From JABCPE02 sp963520375 (GTDB taxonomy: Bacteria > Bacteroidota > Bacteroidia > Flavobacteriales > Weeksellaceae), in contig CAUQQF010000011.1 in assembly GCA_963520375.1 (NCBI GenBank), forward strand, positions 1 through 63,672: a DNA stretch of 63,672 nucleotides, read 5' to 3'. Of the stretch, positions 44,438 to 52,348 are shown piece by piece (the first letter of the stretch is position 1; each line of letters begins with the position of its first letter). The notes beneath the pieces are model-generated. The model was not told the DNA's origin and searched no databases. It saw only the letters and a program-made list of their open reading frames with translations. The translations under genes and the position numbers were made by a program.

Positions 44438-45040
44438 ATGGAAACAATATCAAAGGTTTTATTCTGGGTAGCAAATAGTCTTCTTATTCCAGATGTTATT
44501 ATTCTTATAATACTTTTCGTTCGCGCTATTCTTCTTACAGGGAGTTTTTACAATCAATTTGTAACCAAATTCAAGAACGACAAAGCTCTGGACAATGCAA
44601 TAAAAAACCTATCAGCCGAAAATATAGACGAGCTGATAAACCTTCTCCCAAAGAAAGACAACTCGCTCTACATCCGCTATCTCCGCGACCTGCTATCACA
44701 TTCGCCAAATGATGCTTATTCAGATTTTATGATTTCTAATTTTGAAAACGAAGCCGAAAAAGATATCGCAACTTCTAAACTACTCGCAAAAGTAGGGCCT
44801 GTATTAGGACTTATCGGGACTCTTATCGCGATGAGCCCTGCCCTCACGGGTCTTTCTTCGGGCGACATCTCTGGAATGGCTTACAACATGCAGGTGGTTT
44901 TCGCTACTACGGTAGTGGGCTTGGTTATCAGTTTAATCGGGATGATTACCTTGCAATTCAAACAAAGATGGTACGCCAAAGACACCAACAATCTAGACTA
45001 TGTAGCACAAATTCTAACCCAAAACAAAGGCAAGATATGA
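44438..45040 (+). CDS. MotA/TolQ/ExbB-type proton channel protein of the hmu locus
   Basis: 200 residues with three membrane helices: near 8-32, then LAKVGPVLGLIGTLIAMSPALTGLSSGDISGMA (about 113-145, the ExbB/TolQ core with conserved Gly/Pro/Thr), and VVFATTVVGLVISLIGMITL (about 149-168). The Thr and Pro of this core line the proton path in ExbB. The next gene overlaps by 4 bp and probably provides the partner. The pair may energise HmuS or heme transport. Confidence 0.85.
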   Translation: METISKVLFWVANSLLIPDVIILIILFVRAILLTGSFYNQFVTKFKNDKALDNAIKNLSAENIDELINLLPKKDNSLYIRYLRDLLSHSPNDAYSDFMISNFENEAEKDIATSKLLAKVGPVLGLIGTLIAMSPALTGLSSGDISGMAYNMQVVFATTVVGLVISLIGMITLQFKQRWYAKDTNNLDYVAQILTQNKGKI

Positions 45041-45381
45041 GAAACAAACGCCGAAGAGTTCCTATTTTCAAGCGAGAAGAAGACACTGACCCACTGAGTG
45101 TGGTGGTCAATCTGTTTGATGTAGCAATGGTTTTTGCTGTTGCTCTGATGGTTGCTATGGTAATGAACATGAACATGACCGAAGTTTTCAGCAAAGAAGA
45201 CTTTACCGTCGTGAAAAACCCTGGGAAAGACAACATGGAAATCATCTCCAAAAAAGGAAACAAGATAGAAAAATACACGCCTTCCGCTGACCAAAACAAC
45301 TCCCAAAACAAAACCAAAGGAAAAAAAGTAGGAACAGCCTATCAGCTGGAAGACGGGCAAATCATCTATATAGAAGACTAA
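45037..45381 (+). CDS. DUF2149 protein (ExbD-like partner, HmuV position)
   Basis: 114 residues from the ATG at 45037, which overlaps the ExbB-like stop as ATGA. A basic start (MRNKRRRVP) is followed by DPLSVVVNLFDVAMVFAVALMVAMVM, one membrane helix led by a conserved Asp, as in DUF2149. The topology (short cytoplasmic tail, one helix with an acidic residue, periplasmic domain) is that of ExbD/TolR. The remainder is a short, polar, periplasmic domain. Confidence 0.82.
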   Translation: MRNKRRRVPIFKREEDTDPLSVVVNLFDVAMVFAVALMVAMVMNMNMTEVFSKEDFTVVKNPGKDNMEIISKKGNKIEKYTPSADQNNSQNKTKGKKVGTAYQLEDGQIIYIED

Positions 45382-45437
45382 TTTTGCTCATTTGAGAATA
45401 AAACGCTAAATTCGTACCTTTTTTAAAATCAAGAAAG

Positions 45438-46091
45438 ATGAAATTTTTTATTGACACAGCAAATTTAGAACAAATCAGAGAAGCCCAAAATCTTGGTATT
45501 TTGGATGGAGTTACGACCAATCCTTCCCTTATGGCTAAAGAAGGAATCAAAGGAAAAGAAGCTATCCTACAGCATTATAGAGATATCTGCGAAATTTCAG
45601 ACGGAGATGTAAGCGCCGAGGTGCTCTCTACTGATTACAAAGGTATGATAAAAGAAGGGAAAGAGCTGGCAGCCCTACACGAACGAATAGTAGTAAAAAT
45701 CCCAATGACCAAAGACGGAATAAAAGCGATAAAATATTTCGCTGATAATGGGATAAAGACCAACTGTACTTTGGTGTTTTCTGCTGGACAGGCTCTTTTG
45801 GCAGCGAAAGCAGGTGCTACCTATGTTTCGCCTTTTTTAGGAAGATTAGATGATATTTCTACAGACAGCATCCAGCTGATAGAAGACATCCGAATAATCT
45901 ATGACAACTATCTATTTGAAACTAAGATACTTGCAGCCTCTATCCGAAATCCTATGCATATCATAAATTGTGCTAAAATAGGTGCAGATGTGGTAACTTC
46001 TCCTCTTACTTCTATTCTGAATCTTTTGAATCATCCTTTGACTGATAATGGATTGAAACAGTTCATCGCTGATTCTAACAAACTACAATAA
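45438..46091 (+). CDS. fsa: Fructose-6-phosphate aldolase / TalC-type transaldolase
   Basis: 217 residues. MKFFIDTANLEQIREA, DGVTTNPSLM (about 23-32) and the Schiff-base Lys87 in VVKIPMT define the short transaldolase/FSA group. NCTLVFSAGQALLAAKAGATYVSPFLGRLDD (about 113-143, written here in part) completes the barrel. The enzyme moves a dihydroxyacetone unit in the pentose-phosphate pathway or cleaves fructose-6-phosphate. The two activities cannot be told apart without the key active-site residues being tested. Terminated by a bidirectional hairpin. Confidence 0.92.
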   Translation: MKFFIDTANLEQIREAQNLGILDGVTTNPSLMAKEGIKGKEAILQHYRDICEISDGDVSAEVLSTDYKGMIKEGKELAALHERIVVKIPMTKDGIKAIKYFADNGIKTNCTLVFSAGQALLAAKAGATYVSPFLGRLDDISTDSIQLIEDIRIIYDNYLFETKILAASIRNPMHIINCAKIGADVVTSPLTSILNLLNHPLTDNGLKQFIADSNKLQ

Positions 46092-46094
46092 ATT

Positions 46095-46124
46095 AAAAAG
46101 TATGAGTTTTCACTCATACTTTTT
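46095..46124. terminator. Bidirectional terminator between the transaldolase and HhH genes
   Basis: AAAAAGTATGAGT (46095-46107), loop TTTC, ACTCATACTTTTT (46112-46124): a perfect 13-bp stem with A and T tails, between convergent genes. Confidence 0.9.
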
Positions 46125-46132
46125 TATTATCA

Positions 46133-47443
46133 TTATTTCAAATACATTTTCATTTTTGTGATTTCCTCAGGCGTGGCTTTTATCTTCTTAAAAATCTCCT
46201 TTTCTGATGGGAAACTTACTCTATAGAAAATAATTTTTTCGCCGTATTTTCGGAAATATGGATGCGTTTTCAGGAAATCCTCTGGCGCATCTGTGATAGC
46301 GTATTTCTGGATTTTAGAAACATCCATTGGGCTGGTGGAAATTAAATCTCTTGCCAAGTCTTTATCCACATTATAAGTTTCCAAAATCTGCTGTTTATCG
46401 GCAAATCCTCCTAATTTCTTTCGGTAGCCTAAATAGCTTGCTGCCGCCTTTTCATTAAACCCAAATTCTACCAACTGCTTGAAAGTAATGCTGTTCAGGT
46501 CTATTTTAGAGAAATCCGTTTTGGCTGGTGTCACAGCTTTGGAAGGTTCTTCTTTTTCTCGGATTTGGAGTTTTATCCAAGGTTTCAGCTCTTGGAATTT
46601 TTCTGCCGAAATCACAAAGCATTTTTCAATATCTTCCAGACTTTTAAAACTTCCTTTCAGATTTTTATCTCTGTAATTTACGATTACTTGGGCTTGTTTT
46701 TCAGAAAAACCTAATCTTTGCCAGCCCTGCACATCCAAAGCATTTGGGTCAAAATAAGTGTATTCTATTTTAGGTTTATTTTCTTTCGGTTTTGGAGCCA
46801 AATCAGGAGCAGTTTCGGGCAAAATTAGGTAAGGTGCCAGCCGCTGGTAATTTTCTGGGCTGATGATGAAACATTCCCTAAACTTCTCCTTGCTTCGGAA
46901 ACTCCCACCGAGATAGTTTTTGTATTTAATAATCGCTTCAGCTTGTTTTTGGGAAAAGCCCATATTCTCCCAATCTTTTGCTGAATAGGAATCAGGATTA
47001 AATTTCCCTGATATTTTTAGTTCTTTCTTGGTAAAAGAATTTTCAAAATTATTTTTCTTACCTGTTTTCTCTGGAAGCAGAATATACGCCTGTATTTCCG
47101 CAAATTTTTCAGGAGAAATGGCGTAGCATTTTGCCAGCTGCTCCTTTGAGAGAAATTCTCCGCCGACCAGCTCTTTGTAGTTTAAAATGGTTTTGACCTG
47201 CCGTTCTGTAAAACCCAGATTTTTCCACTGCTCTGCGGTGAGTTCATTTGGGTTAAATTCTGATAAAACCAGTTCATTTCCTGCGTTTTCATTTACGAAT
47301 TCTACAACAACAGGCTCATGCTTCTCAGTATTTTTAAACCAATAAAAAACCAACTGAAAAACCAAAATAAGGATTCCTAAAATCCCTAAACCTATAAACT
47401 GGTTTCGCCGCATCTGAAGAGGTAATTTTGGAAAATTTCTCAT
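46133..47443 (-). CDS. Membrane-anchored protein with four ComEA-like helix-hairpin-helix repeats
   Basis: 436 residues. A membrane helix at about 15-35 follows a short basic tail. Four repeats of about 60 residues then occur, starting near 65, 150, 230 and 310, each with the pattern F.PN....W..LGF.EKQA..I..Y....GG.F.S.E....C..IS.E (repeat 4 is more diverged). The hairpin GF..KQ...I..Y resembles the helix-hairpin-helix DNA-binding unit of ComEA, but each repeat also holds a Cys and an IS/E helix of its own. The product could bind DNA outside the membrane in uptake, or be a structural scaffold. Neither is shown. Confidence 0.72.
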   Translation of the reverse strand: MRNFPKLPLQMRRNQFIGLGILGILILVFQLVFYWFKNTEKHEPVVVEFVNENAGNELVLSEFNPNELTAEQWKNLGFTERQVKTILNYKELVGGEFLSKEQLAKCYAISPEKFAEIQAYILLPEKTGKKNNFENSFTKKELKISGKFNPDSYSAKDWENMGFSQKQAEAIIKYKNYLGGSFRSKEKFRECFIISPENYQRLAPYLILPETAPDLAPKPKENKPKIEYTYFDPNALDVQGWQRLGFSEKQAQVIVNYRDKNLKGSFKSLEDIEKCFVISAEKFQELKPWIKLQIREKEEPSKAVTPAKTDFSKIDLNSITFKQLVEFGFNEKAAASYLGYRKKLGGFADKQQILETYNVDKDLARDLISTSPMDVSKIQKYAITDAPEDFLKTHPYFRKYGEKIIFYRVSFPSEKEIFKKIKATPEEITKMKMYLK

Positions 47444-47444
47444 A

Positions 47445-47472
47445 AAAAAATAAAAGCCTCTAAAAAGAGGCT
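47445..47472 (-). terminator. Rho-independent terminator of the GAPDH gene
   Basis: AGCCTCT (47455-47461), loop, AGAGGCT (47466-47472). On the minus strand a TTTTATTTTTTT tail follows, just past the gap stop at 47482. Confidence 0.85.
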
Positions 47473-47481
47473 CTTTGTTTA

Positions 47482-48486
47482 TTATAATGTCGCTGAATGA
47501 GCCAGCAAATCTGTCAGTTTGTTAGAATATCCTGTCTCATTGTCATACCAAGATACCAGCTTCACGAAGTTAGGAGAAAGCATAATTCCTGCTCCTTTAT
47601 CAAAGATAGAAGTTCTCTTATCTCCTATAAAGTCCTGAGATACCACAGGATCTTCTGTATAACCTAAAATTCCTTTTAATTCGTTTTCAGAAGCAGATTT
47701 GATAGCTTGAGAAATTTCATCGTAAGAAGTTGCTTTTTCTAATCTTACCGTTAAATCCACTACAGAAACATCAGCAGTAGGCACTCTGAACGCCATACCT
47801 GTCAGTTTTCCGTTAAGAGAAGGAATCACTTTTCCTACCGCTTTAGCAGCACCAGTAGAAGAAGGAATGATGTTCAACAATGCTGAACGACCACCTCTCC
47901 AGTCTTTTATAGATGGACCATCCACAGTTCTCTGTGTAGCCGTAGTAGCGTGTACAGTAGTCATCAACCCTTCTACAATCCCAAAGTTGTCATGAACCAC
48001 TTTTGCTAATGGCGCAAGACAGTTGGTAGTACAAGAAGCGTTAGAGAAAATATTTTGGTCAGCTTTTAGTTCTTTGTGGTTTACTCCCATTACGAACATT
48101 GGCGTATCATCTTTTGACGGAGCAGAAAGAACTACTTTTTTCGCACCAGCATTTAGGTGGGCAGTAGCAGTTTCTTTTGTTAAGAAAAGCCCTGTAGATT
48201 CTACGATGTATTCCGCACCTACTTCATTCCATTTCAAGTTGTTCGGATCTCTTTCAGAAGTTACTCTTATTCTCTTTCCGTTTACGATAAGGTCGTTCCC
48301 TTCTACAGAAACCTCTCCTGCGAATTTCCCGTGAACTGAATCATATTTTAGCATATACGCCATGTATTCAGCATTCACAAGGTCGTTAATTCCTACAACT
48401 TCAATGTTATCTCTTTCAACCATTGCGTTAAAAACTAAACTCCCAATTCTACCGAATCCGTTGATTCCTACTTTGATTTTTGACAT
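47482..48486 (-). CDS. gap: Glyceraldehyde-3-phosphate dehydrogenase, type I
   Basis: 334 residues. N-terminal NAD loop INGFGRIGSLVF near 8-19, the active-site block SNASCTTNCLAPLAKV with the catalytic Cys, and VHATTATQRTVDGPS further on. The length fits glycolytic GAPDH exactly. It converts glyceraldehyde-3-phosphate, NAD+ and phosphate to 1,3-bisphosphoglycerate. Single-gene unit with promoter element upstream and hairpin downstream. Confidence 0.97.
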   Translation of the reverse strand: MSKIKVGINGFGRIGSLVFNAMVERDNIEVVGINDLVNAEYMAYMLKYDSVHGKFAGEVSVEGNDLIVNGKRIRVTSERDPNNLKWNEVGAEYIVESTGLFLTKETATAHLNAGAKKVVLSAPSKDDTPMFVMGVNHKELKADQNIFSNASCTTNCLAPLAKVVHDNFGIVEGLMTTVHATTATQRTVDGPSIKDWRGGRSALLNIIPSSTGAAKAVGKVIPSLNGKLTGMAFRVPTADVSVVDLTVRLEKATSYDEISQAIKSASENELKGILGYTEDPVVSQDFIGDKRTSIFDKGAGIMLSPNFVKLVSWYDNETGYSNKLTDLLAHSATL

Positions 48487-48547
48487 GATGTTATAATTAA
48501 ATTTAAAGTTTTCTTCTCATTATCTAAGGTCTGAAACTTGACCTGCA

Positions 48548-48555
48548 CAAATTTA
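48548..48555 (-). promoter_or_regulatory. Candidate -7 promoter element of the GAPDH gene
   Basis: The minus strand reads TAAATTTG, about 62 bp before the ATG at 48486. Confidence 0.4.
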
Positions 48556-48655
48556 CAAAATAAAGTCCAATAAAACGAGTTAAATTTAATTTTTCATTTC
48601 TCTTTTAAATTAGTAAGAAAAACGAATATCGTTTAGTAAATAAAAATGCAAAATT

Positions 48656-49201
48656 TTAAAGTTCACTAGATAACATCTTATGATTAAGATTTTTGTCAAA
48701 TATATTAATGTAACCGTTTATGATACCATCTTTGTATTTCACTCTTATTAATTCTAACCTAACATTTCTACCATCCCAAATAGAACTCTTCAAAATCAAA
48801 GAGTTTGAATATTTAGAATTTGTATTCACATAATAACTATCTCCATAAAGACTTTCTAAAAATCCAACCAATTTATTATATTCATCTTCAGTAAAATCTG
48901 AATATACAGAGCCAAAATTAATTGTTATATGTGCTAATACATTTTTAAAAAATGTTAAGCTTATTCCGTTTGTTTTTACACCCCAAACTGTTGTTGGAGC
49001 ATTCTTTAGCTTATAAGTAGTTATATCTGGATTTTTTAAGAAATCACCTTCTTTACTTCTCTCTACTTGAGATAAATATAAATAAAGTCCTGTCCCAAAT
49101 TTGAAATCTCTAAAGCCATTTTTTTCATCTAAATCTCTAACTGATTGTCCAAAAATAGATGAACTACAAACAAATGCTAAAATTAATATTACATTTCTCA
49201 T
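48656..49201 (-). CDS. Hypothetical secreted protein of the accessory island
   Basis: 181 residues, signal peptide to about residue 19 (SSIFGQS). The mature part is mixed alpha/beta with aromatic strands (GFRDFKFGTGLYLYLSQV, TTVWGVKTNGISLTFFKNVLAHITINFG). I do not recognise a family. It starts 21 bp after the HEPN-like gene and shares its strand, so the two are likely co-transcribed. Codons are AT-rich compared with gap and panC on either side. Confidence 0.55.
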   Translation of the reverse strand: MRNVILILAFVCSSSIFGQSVRDLDEKNGFRDFKFGTGLYLYLSQVERSKEGDFLKNPDITTYKLKNAPTTVWGVKTNGISLTFFKNVLAHITINFGSVYSDFTEDEYNKLVGFLESLYGDSYYVNTNSKYSNSLILKSSIWDGRNVRLELIRVKYKDGIINGYINIFDKNLNHKMLSSEL

Positions 49202-49222
49202 AAATTTATTATTTTTAAAATT

Positions 49223-49867
49223 TTAAACAATTGAAAATCGTGTATTAAGTTCTTTTTCTCCACCTGTCAATGATATTTCAAGTTCATTTTTTTCAGCACA
49301 GGTTATAATATTTTGATATACTTTTTCTATTAACTTTATCAAATTGTATACATATATTTTTGTGAAAGAAGACTCTCTTTTATCATCAAAATGACCATTC
49401 CATTTTTCTACTGGAATGCTAACTATATCATCTATATCTTCTTCAAAAGATAATATAAACTTATGTGTAAATTTATTATCCTCATCATTTTTTATAGCTA
49501 ACCCAAAATTATGCGCAAAAGCATTTCTCAAACTCCTTATTACTGTTATTTCTTCTATAGTTAAATCTGAAAAATAACATAATGATTTATATATTCCATT
49601 TTTTTGCTTTTCCCCTCTCCTTCCTTTGGGTTTAAATATAGTTCCCATTATTTCTAAAAATATCAAATAGTTTATCAATCCTGTAAACATATGTGAATGA
49701 TAGAGTCCTTTTTCTATATTGTATATATTATTATATTCATATTTTCCTGTTTCCAAATTACTTCCTACAAGATTTCTAGCACTTCGCAAACACAACATAA
49801 AAGTATATTTCCGCTCCCCCTCTGTCTCCATTTTTAAAATATTTTGTATAAATTTATATTGATTCAT
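49223..49867 (-). CDS. HEPN-like protein (possible RNase toxin or defence effector)
   Basis: 214 residues, mostly helical, no signal peptide. TIEEITVIRSLRNAFAHNFGL near 122-142 contains R-N-A-F-A-H, which fits the R-x4-6-H catalytic pattern of HEPN RNases within the usual helix. The N-terminal half (YTFMLCLRSARNLVGSNL, HMFTGLINYLIFLEIMG) would supply the remaining helices. A beta-type tail follows. Many HEPN proteins are toxins or abortive-infection effectors, but some motif-bearing members are inactive, so this is a motif-level call. It is divergent from an XRE regulator with overlapping promoters and sits in an AT-rich island. Confidence 0.45.
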   Translation of the reverse strand: MNQYKFIQNILKMETEGERKYTFMLCLRSARNLVGSNLETGKYEYNNIYNIEKGLYHSHMFTGLINYLIFLEIMGTIFKPKGRRGEKQKNGIYKSLCYFSDLTIEEITVIRSLRNAFAHNFGLAIKNDEDNKFTHKFILSFEEDIDDIVSIPVEKWNGHFDDKRESSFTKIYVYNLIKLIEKVYQNIITCAEKNELEISLTGGEKELNTRFSIV

Positions 49868-49879
49868 GCTATTTTTTTA

Positions 49880-49949
49880 CAAAAATAATTTGCTTATAAA
49901 TAAAATCAACTATTTTTGCAGTTATAAAATATAATAAAAATGTTATAAA
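49880..49949. promoter_or_regulatory. Overlapping divergent promoters and repeat operator of the HEPN/XRE pair
   Basis: Minus-strand -7: TATTTTTG at 49887-49880. Plus-strand promoter: TTTG at 49889-49892 and TATTTTTG at 49911-49918, 18 bp apart. The minus -7 and plus -33 elements are neighbours, so one bound protein could cover both. GTTATAAA occurs at 49921-49928 and 49942-49949, exactly 21 bp (two helical turns) apart, and CTTATAAA is at 49893-49900: candidate sites for the XRE protein. Confidence 0.55.
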
Positions 49950-49951
49950 TT

Positions 49952-50317
49952 ATGATAGGAAATAAAATTAAAAACATCAGGGAGCTAAAGAACTTTACAC
50001 AAGAATATATGGCAGAAAAATTAGAAATTTCACAAGCCGCGTATTCTAAAATAGAAAAAGGAAATACCAAAATATCGCAAGACAAATTACAAAAAATAGC
50101 AGAAATTCTTGATGTTAACCCTAATGACATTACTGATTTTGACAATAAAAAAGTATTAAATAGTTACAATTCTATAAAAGGCAACAATAGCAATATTACT
50201 TACAATGAACAAGATTCTATCCTTATTCGGCAACTATATGAAGACAAAATAACATTACTAGAAAAACTTTTACAAAAACAAGAAGAAGAAATTAAAAACT
50301 TAAAATCACTCTTATAA
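49952..50317 (+). CDS. XRE-family HTH transcriptional regulator
   Basis: 121 residues. The five-helix HTH covers about 4-60: IKNIRELKNFTQEYMAEKLEISQAAYSKIEKGNTKISQDKLQKIAEIL (in sections), with QEYMAEKLEISQAAYSKIE as the turn and recognition helices. A short polar linker leads to a C-terminal coiled coil (about 85-121, heptads in DKITLLEKLLQKQEEEIKNLK) for dimerisation. Likely autoregulator of the divergent HEPN-like gene. panC starts 38 bp downstream. Confidence 0.88.
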   Translation: MIGNKIKNIRELKNFTQEYMAEKLEISQAAYSKIEKGNTKISQDKLQKIAEILDVNPNDITDFDNKKVLNSYNSIKGNNSNITYNEQDSILIRQLYEDKITLLEKLLQKQEEEIKNLKSLL

Positions 50318-50355
50318 TCTATCAGTATAATTTTACCGAATATTATTTTATCATT

Positions 50356-51201
50356 ATGGAAATTATCAGAAACGCTAAAGATTTACAAATTTATATCGCT
50401 AATGCCAAAAACAAAGGGCTAAAAATAGGTTTTGCTCCCACAATGGGCGCCTTGCATGGCGGACACCTCTCACTCTACGAGAGAGCCCGAAAGGAAAATG
50501 ATATCGTAGTTTCTTCTATTTTCGTGAATCCTACTCAGTTCAACAACCCTGAGGATTTAGAAAAATATCCACGAACCATAGAAGCAGACATTGACCTTTT
50601 AGAAAAAACTAAAAATGTAGATGCTGTTTATACTCCATCCGTGAAAGACCTTTACCCTAATGGATTAGAGCGAAAAAGCTACAATTTTGACGGATTAGAA
50701 AACGAAATGGAAGGAAAATCCAGACCTGGACATTTTGACGGTGTGGGAACTGTAGTAGAGGAACTTTTCAGACAAGTTCAGCCTGATAATGCCTATTTCG
50801 GTGACAAAGATTTTCAGCAGCTGGCAATTATCAAAAAATTAGTTCAAAAGCTAAAACTGCCTATCAACATCGTAGGAATGCCTATTTTTAGGGAAGAGAG
50901 CGGACTGGCAATGAGTTCACGAAATATGAGGCTAAGCCCTGAGCAAAGAGATAAAGCCAAACTTATCTATGCTACTTTGGTAAAAGCCAACGAAATGTTC
51001 AGAAAATCCAGCCTCTCTGATGTCAAAATATTTGTAGAAAAAACCTTTGAGGACTCTGATTTTGAGCTGGAATATTTCATCATCGCAGATGAAGAAACCT
51101 TGAAAGAAGTAGATAAAATCGAAAACAGAAAGAATTACCGAGCGTTCATCGTTGTTTTGGTCGATGGAGTCCGATTGATTGACAATATCCACCTTGACTA
51201 A
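50356..51201 (+). CDS. panC: Pantothenate synthetase
   Basis: 281 residues. FAPTMGALHGGHLSLYERA near 27-45 (the HIGH-like ATP motif HGGH), VSSIFVNPTQFNNPEDLEKYPRT, PGHFDGVGTVV and the KMSKS-like MSSRN near 185 are all present. The enzyme joins pantoate and beta-alanine with ATP in coenzyme A synthesis. Ends in a hairpin shared with the opposing FAD oxidoreductase gene. Confidence 0.96.
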   Translation: MEIIRNAKDLQIYIANAKNKGLKIGFAPTMGALHGGHLSLYERARKENDIVVSSIFVNPTQFNNPEDLEKYPRTIEADIDLLEKTKNVDAVYTPSVKDLYPNGLERKSYNFDGLENEMEGKSRPGHFDGVGTVVEELFRQVQPDNAYFGDKDFQQLAIIKKLVQKLKLPINIVGMPIFREESGLAMSSRNMRLSPEQRDKAKLIYATLVKANEMFRKSSLSDVKIFVEKTFEDSDFELEYFIIADEETLKEVDKIENRKNYRAFIVVLVDGVRLIDNIHLD

Positions 51202-51212
51202 TTTCAAAAAAT

Positions 51213-51238
51213 AAATCCCGCCAAATGGTGGGATTTTT
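51213..51238. terminator. Bidirectional terminator between panC and the FAD oxidoreductase gene
   Basis: AAATCCCGCC (51213-51222) pairs with GGTGGGATTT (51227-51236), one G-T pair, with A/T tails on both sides. Confidence 0.85.
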
Positions 51239-51240
51239 AT

Positions 51241-52284
51241 TTATTTCGGTTCTGTAAATCTGGTTAAATTCACTTCTGGAAGCAGGTCTTTTTTTCCTTC
51301 AATAAAATCAAAAAGCTCCTTTGAAAAATAGCATCCATTCAGAATTCCTCTCGCTCCCAGCCCATTGAAAACATAAAGGTTTTTATGCCTTTCGTGCCTT
51401 CCTAAAATAGGTCTCCTATCCGCCACAGTAGGACGAAATCCTACATTGATTTCCTCCACTTCGAATTTTTCTGGATAAAACTGAGACAGCCCGTTTATCA
51501 GCTGCTCCTTCGCCTCTTCATCTACATTTTCATCGGTTCTTTCCCTATCGTAAGTTCCTCCGTAATAATATTTTCCGTTTTCTAATGGAAAAATAAAATG
51601 CTTTTTCTTAATCGTAAAATCCCCTTCCAGCGGCACAGAGAGATTTACCACCAAATGATGTCCTTTGTTAATATGAATAGGAATTTCTTTAAAATAAGGG
51701 TTCTGCTTTACTGCTATTCCTTCCGCAAAAACAATATTTTTAAACTTAATATCCTTATACTGAGAGTTTTCTACATCGAGAGAGTTATAGTCAAATCTTT
51801 CTTCTATCAGATATTCATTTCTTTGTAAATACTTTAACATATCTCCAAAAAACGCCTCCACATCCAATCTTGCAGAATGATTTACCCTTCCTGAACTAAA
51901 TGGATTTTTCACCACATCTAATTCCTCAAAAACAGGATGAAGAAAAGGTCTAAGACTTTCTTCTTTCATCTTTTTCTGCCAGAGCCCTCTTTCTTCCTCA
52001 TTATGAAAAATTCTTTGGATAGGCTTATTTATCAAATAATTTTTGCCTGTGTACTGCTGTATTTCAGACAGAGTTTTATGCAAAAAATCTATCTGTTCCT
52101 TTGCCAGCCAAAAAGAAGTAAAACGCTTCAAAACCACAGGATTTATCATCCCTGCCGAAATCTGTGATGCACTCTTCTTCCCTTCCGAAAAAATAACAAA
52201 ATCTTTATTCTCTTTCAGCAGCTGATGTGCAAAAAATAAAGCCGCATATCCATCTCCTACAATGATGTATTCTGTATCTCTCAT
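51241..52284 (-). CDS. FAD-dependent oxidoreductase (DAO family)
   Basis: 347 residues from the ATG at 52284; an upstream in-frame Met is not needed. YIIVGDGYAALFFAHQLL near 6-23 is the dinucleotide fold (GxGxxA variant), SASQISAGMINPVV near 38-51 and the C-terminal VGFRPTVADRRPILGRHERHKNLYVFNGLGARGILNG (in sections) match the D-amino-acid-oxidase/glycine-oxidase group. Substrate unknown; a thiamine or tRNA role, as for some DAO proteins, cannot be claimed. No signal peptide, so cytoplasmic. Convergent with panC. Confidence 0.82.
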   Translation of the reverse strand: MRDTEYIIVGDGYAALFFAHQLLKENKDFVIFSEGKKSASQISAGMINPVVLKRFTSFWLAKEQIDFLHKTLSEIQQYTGKNYLINKPIQRIFHNEEERGLWQKKMKEESLRPFLHPVFEELDVVKNPFSSGRVNHSARLDVEAFFGDMLKYLQRNEYLIEERFDYNSLDVENSQYKDIKFKNIVFAEGIAVKQNPYFKEIPIHINKGHHLVVNLSVPLEGDFTIKKKHFIFPLENGKYYYGGTYDRERTDENVDEEAKEQLINGLSQFYPEKFEVEEINVGFRPTVADRRPILGRHERHKNLYVFNGLGARGILNGCYFSKELFDFIEGKKDLLPEVNLTRFTEPK

Positions 52285-52293
52285 AACACAAAA

Positions 52294-52323
52294 ATAAAAA
52301 AACCTAGGCAAAATTTGCCTAGG
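52294..52323 (-). terminator. Rho-independent terminator of the gldKLMN transcript
   Basis: CCTAGGCAAA (52303-52312) and TTTGCCTAGG (52314-52323) form a 10-bp stem. On the minus strand it is followed by a T-rich run. It lies just past the gldN stop. Confidence 0.85.
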
Positions 52324-52348
52324 CTATTATGTTAAAATTATAATAAAA

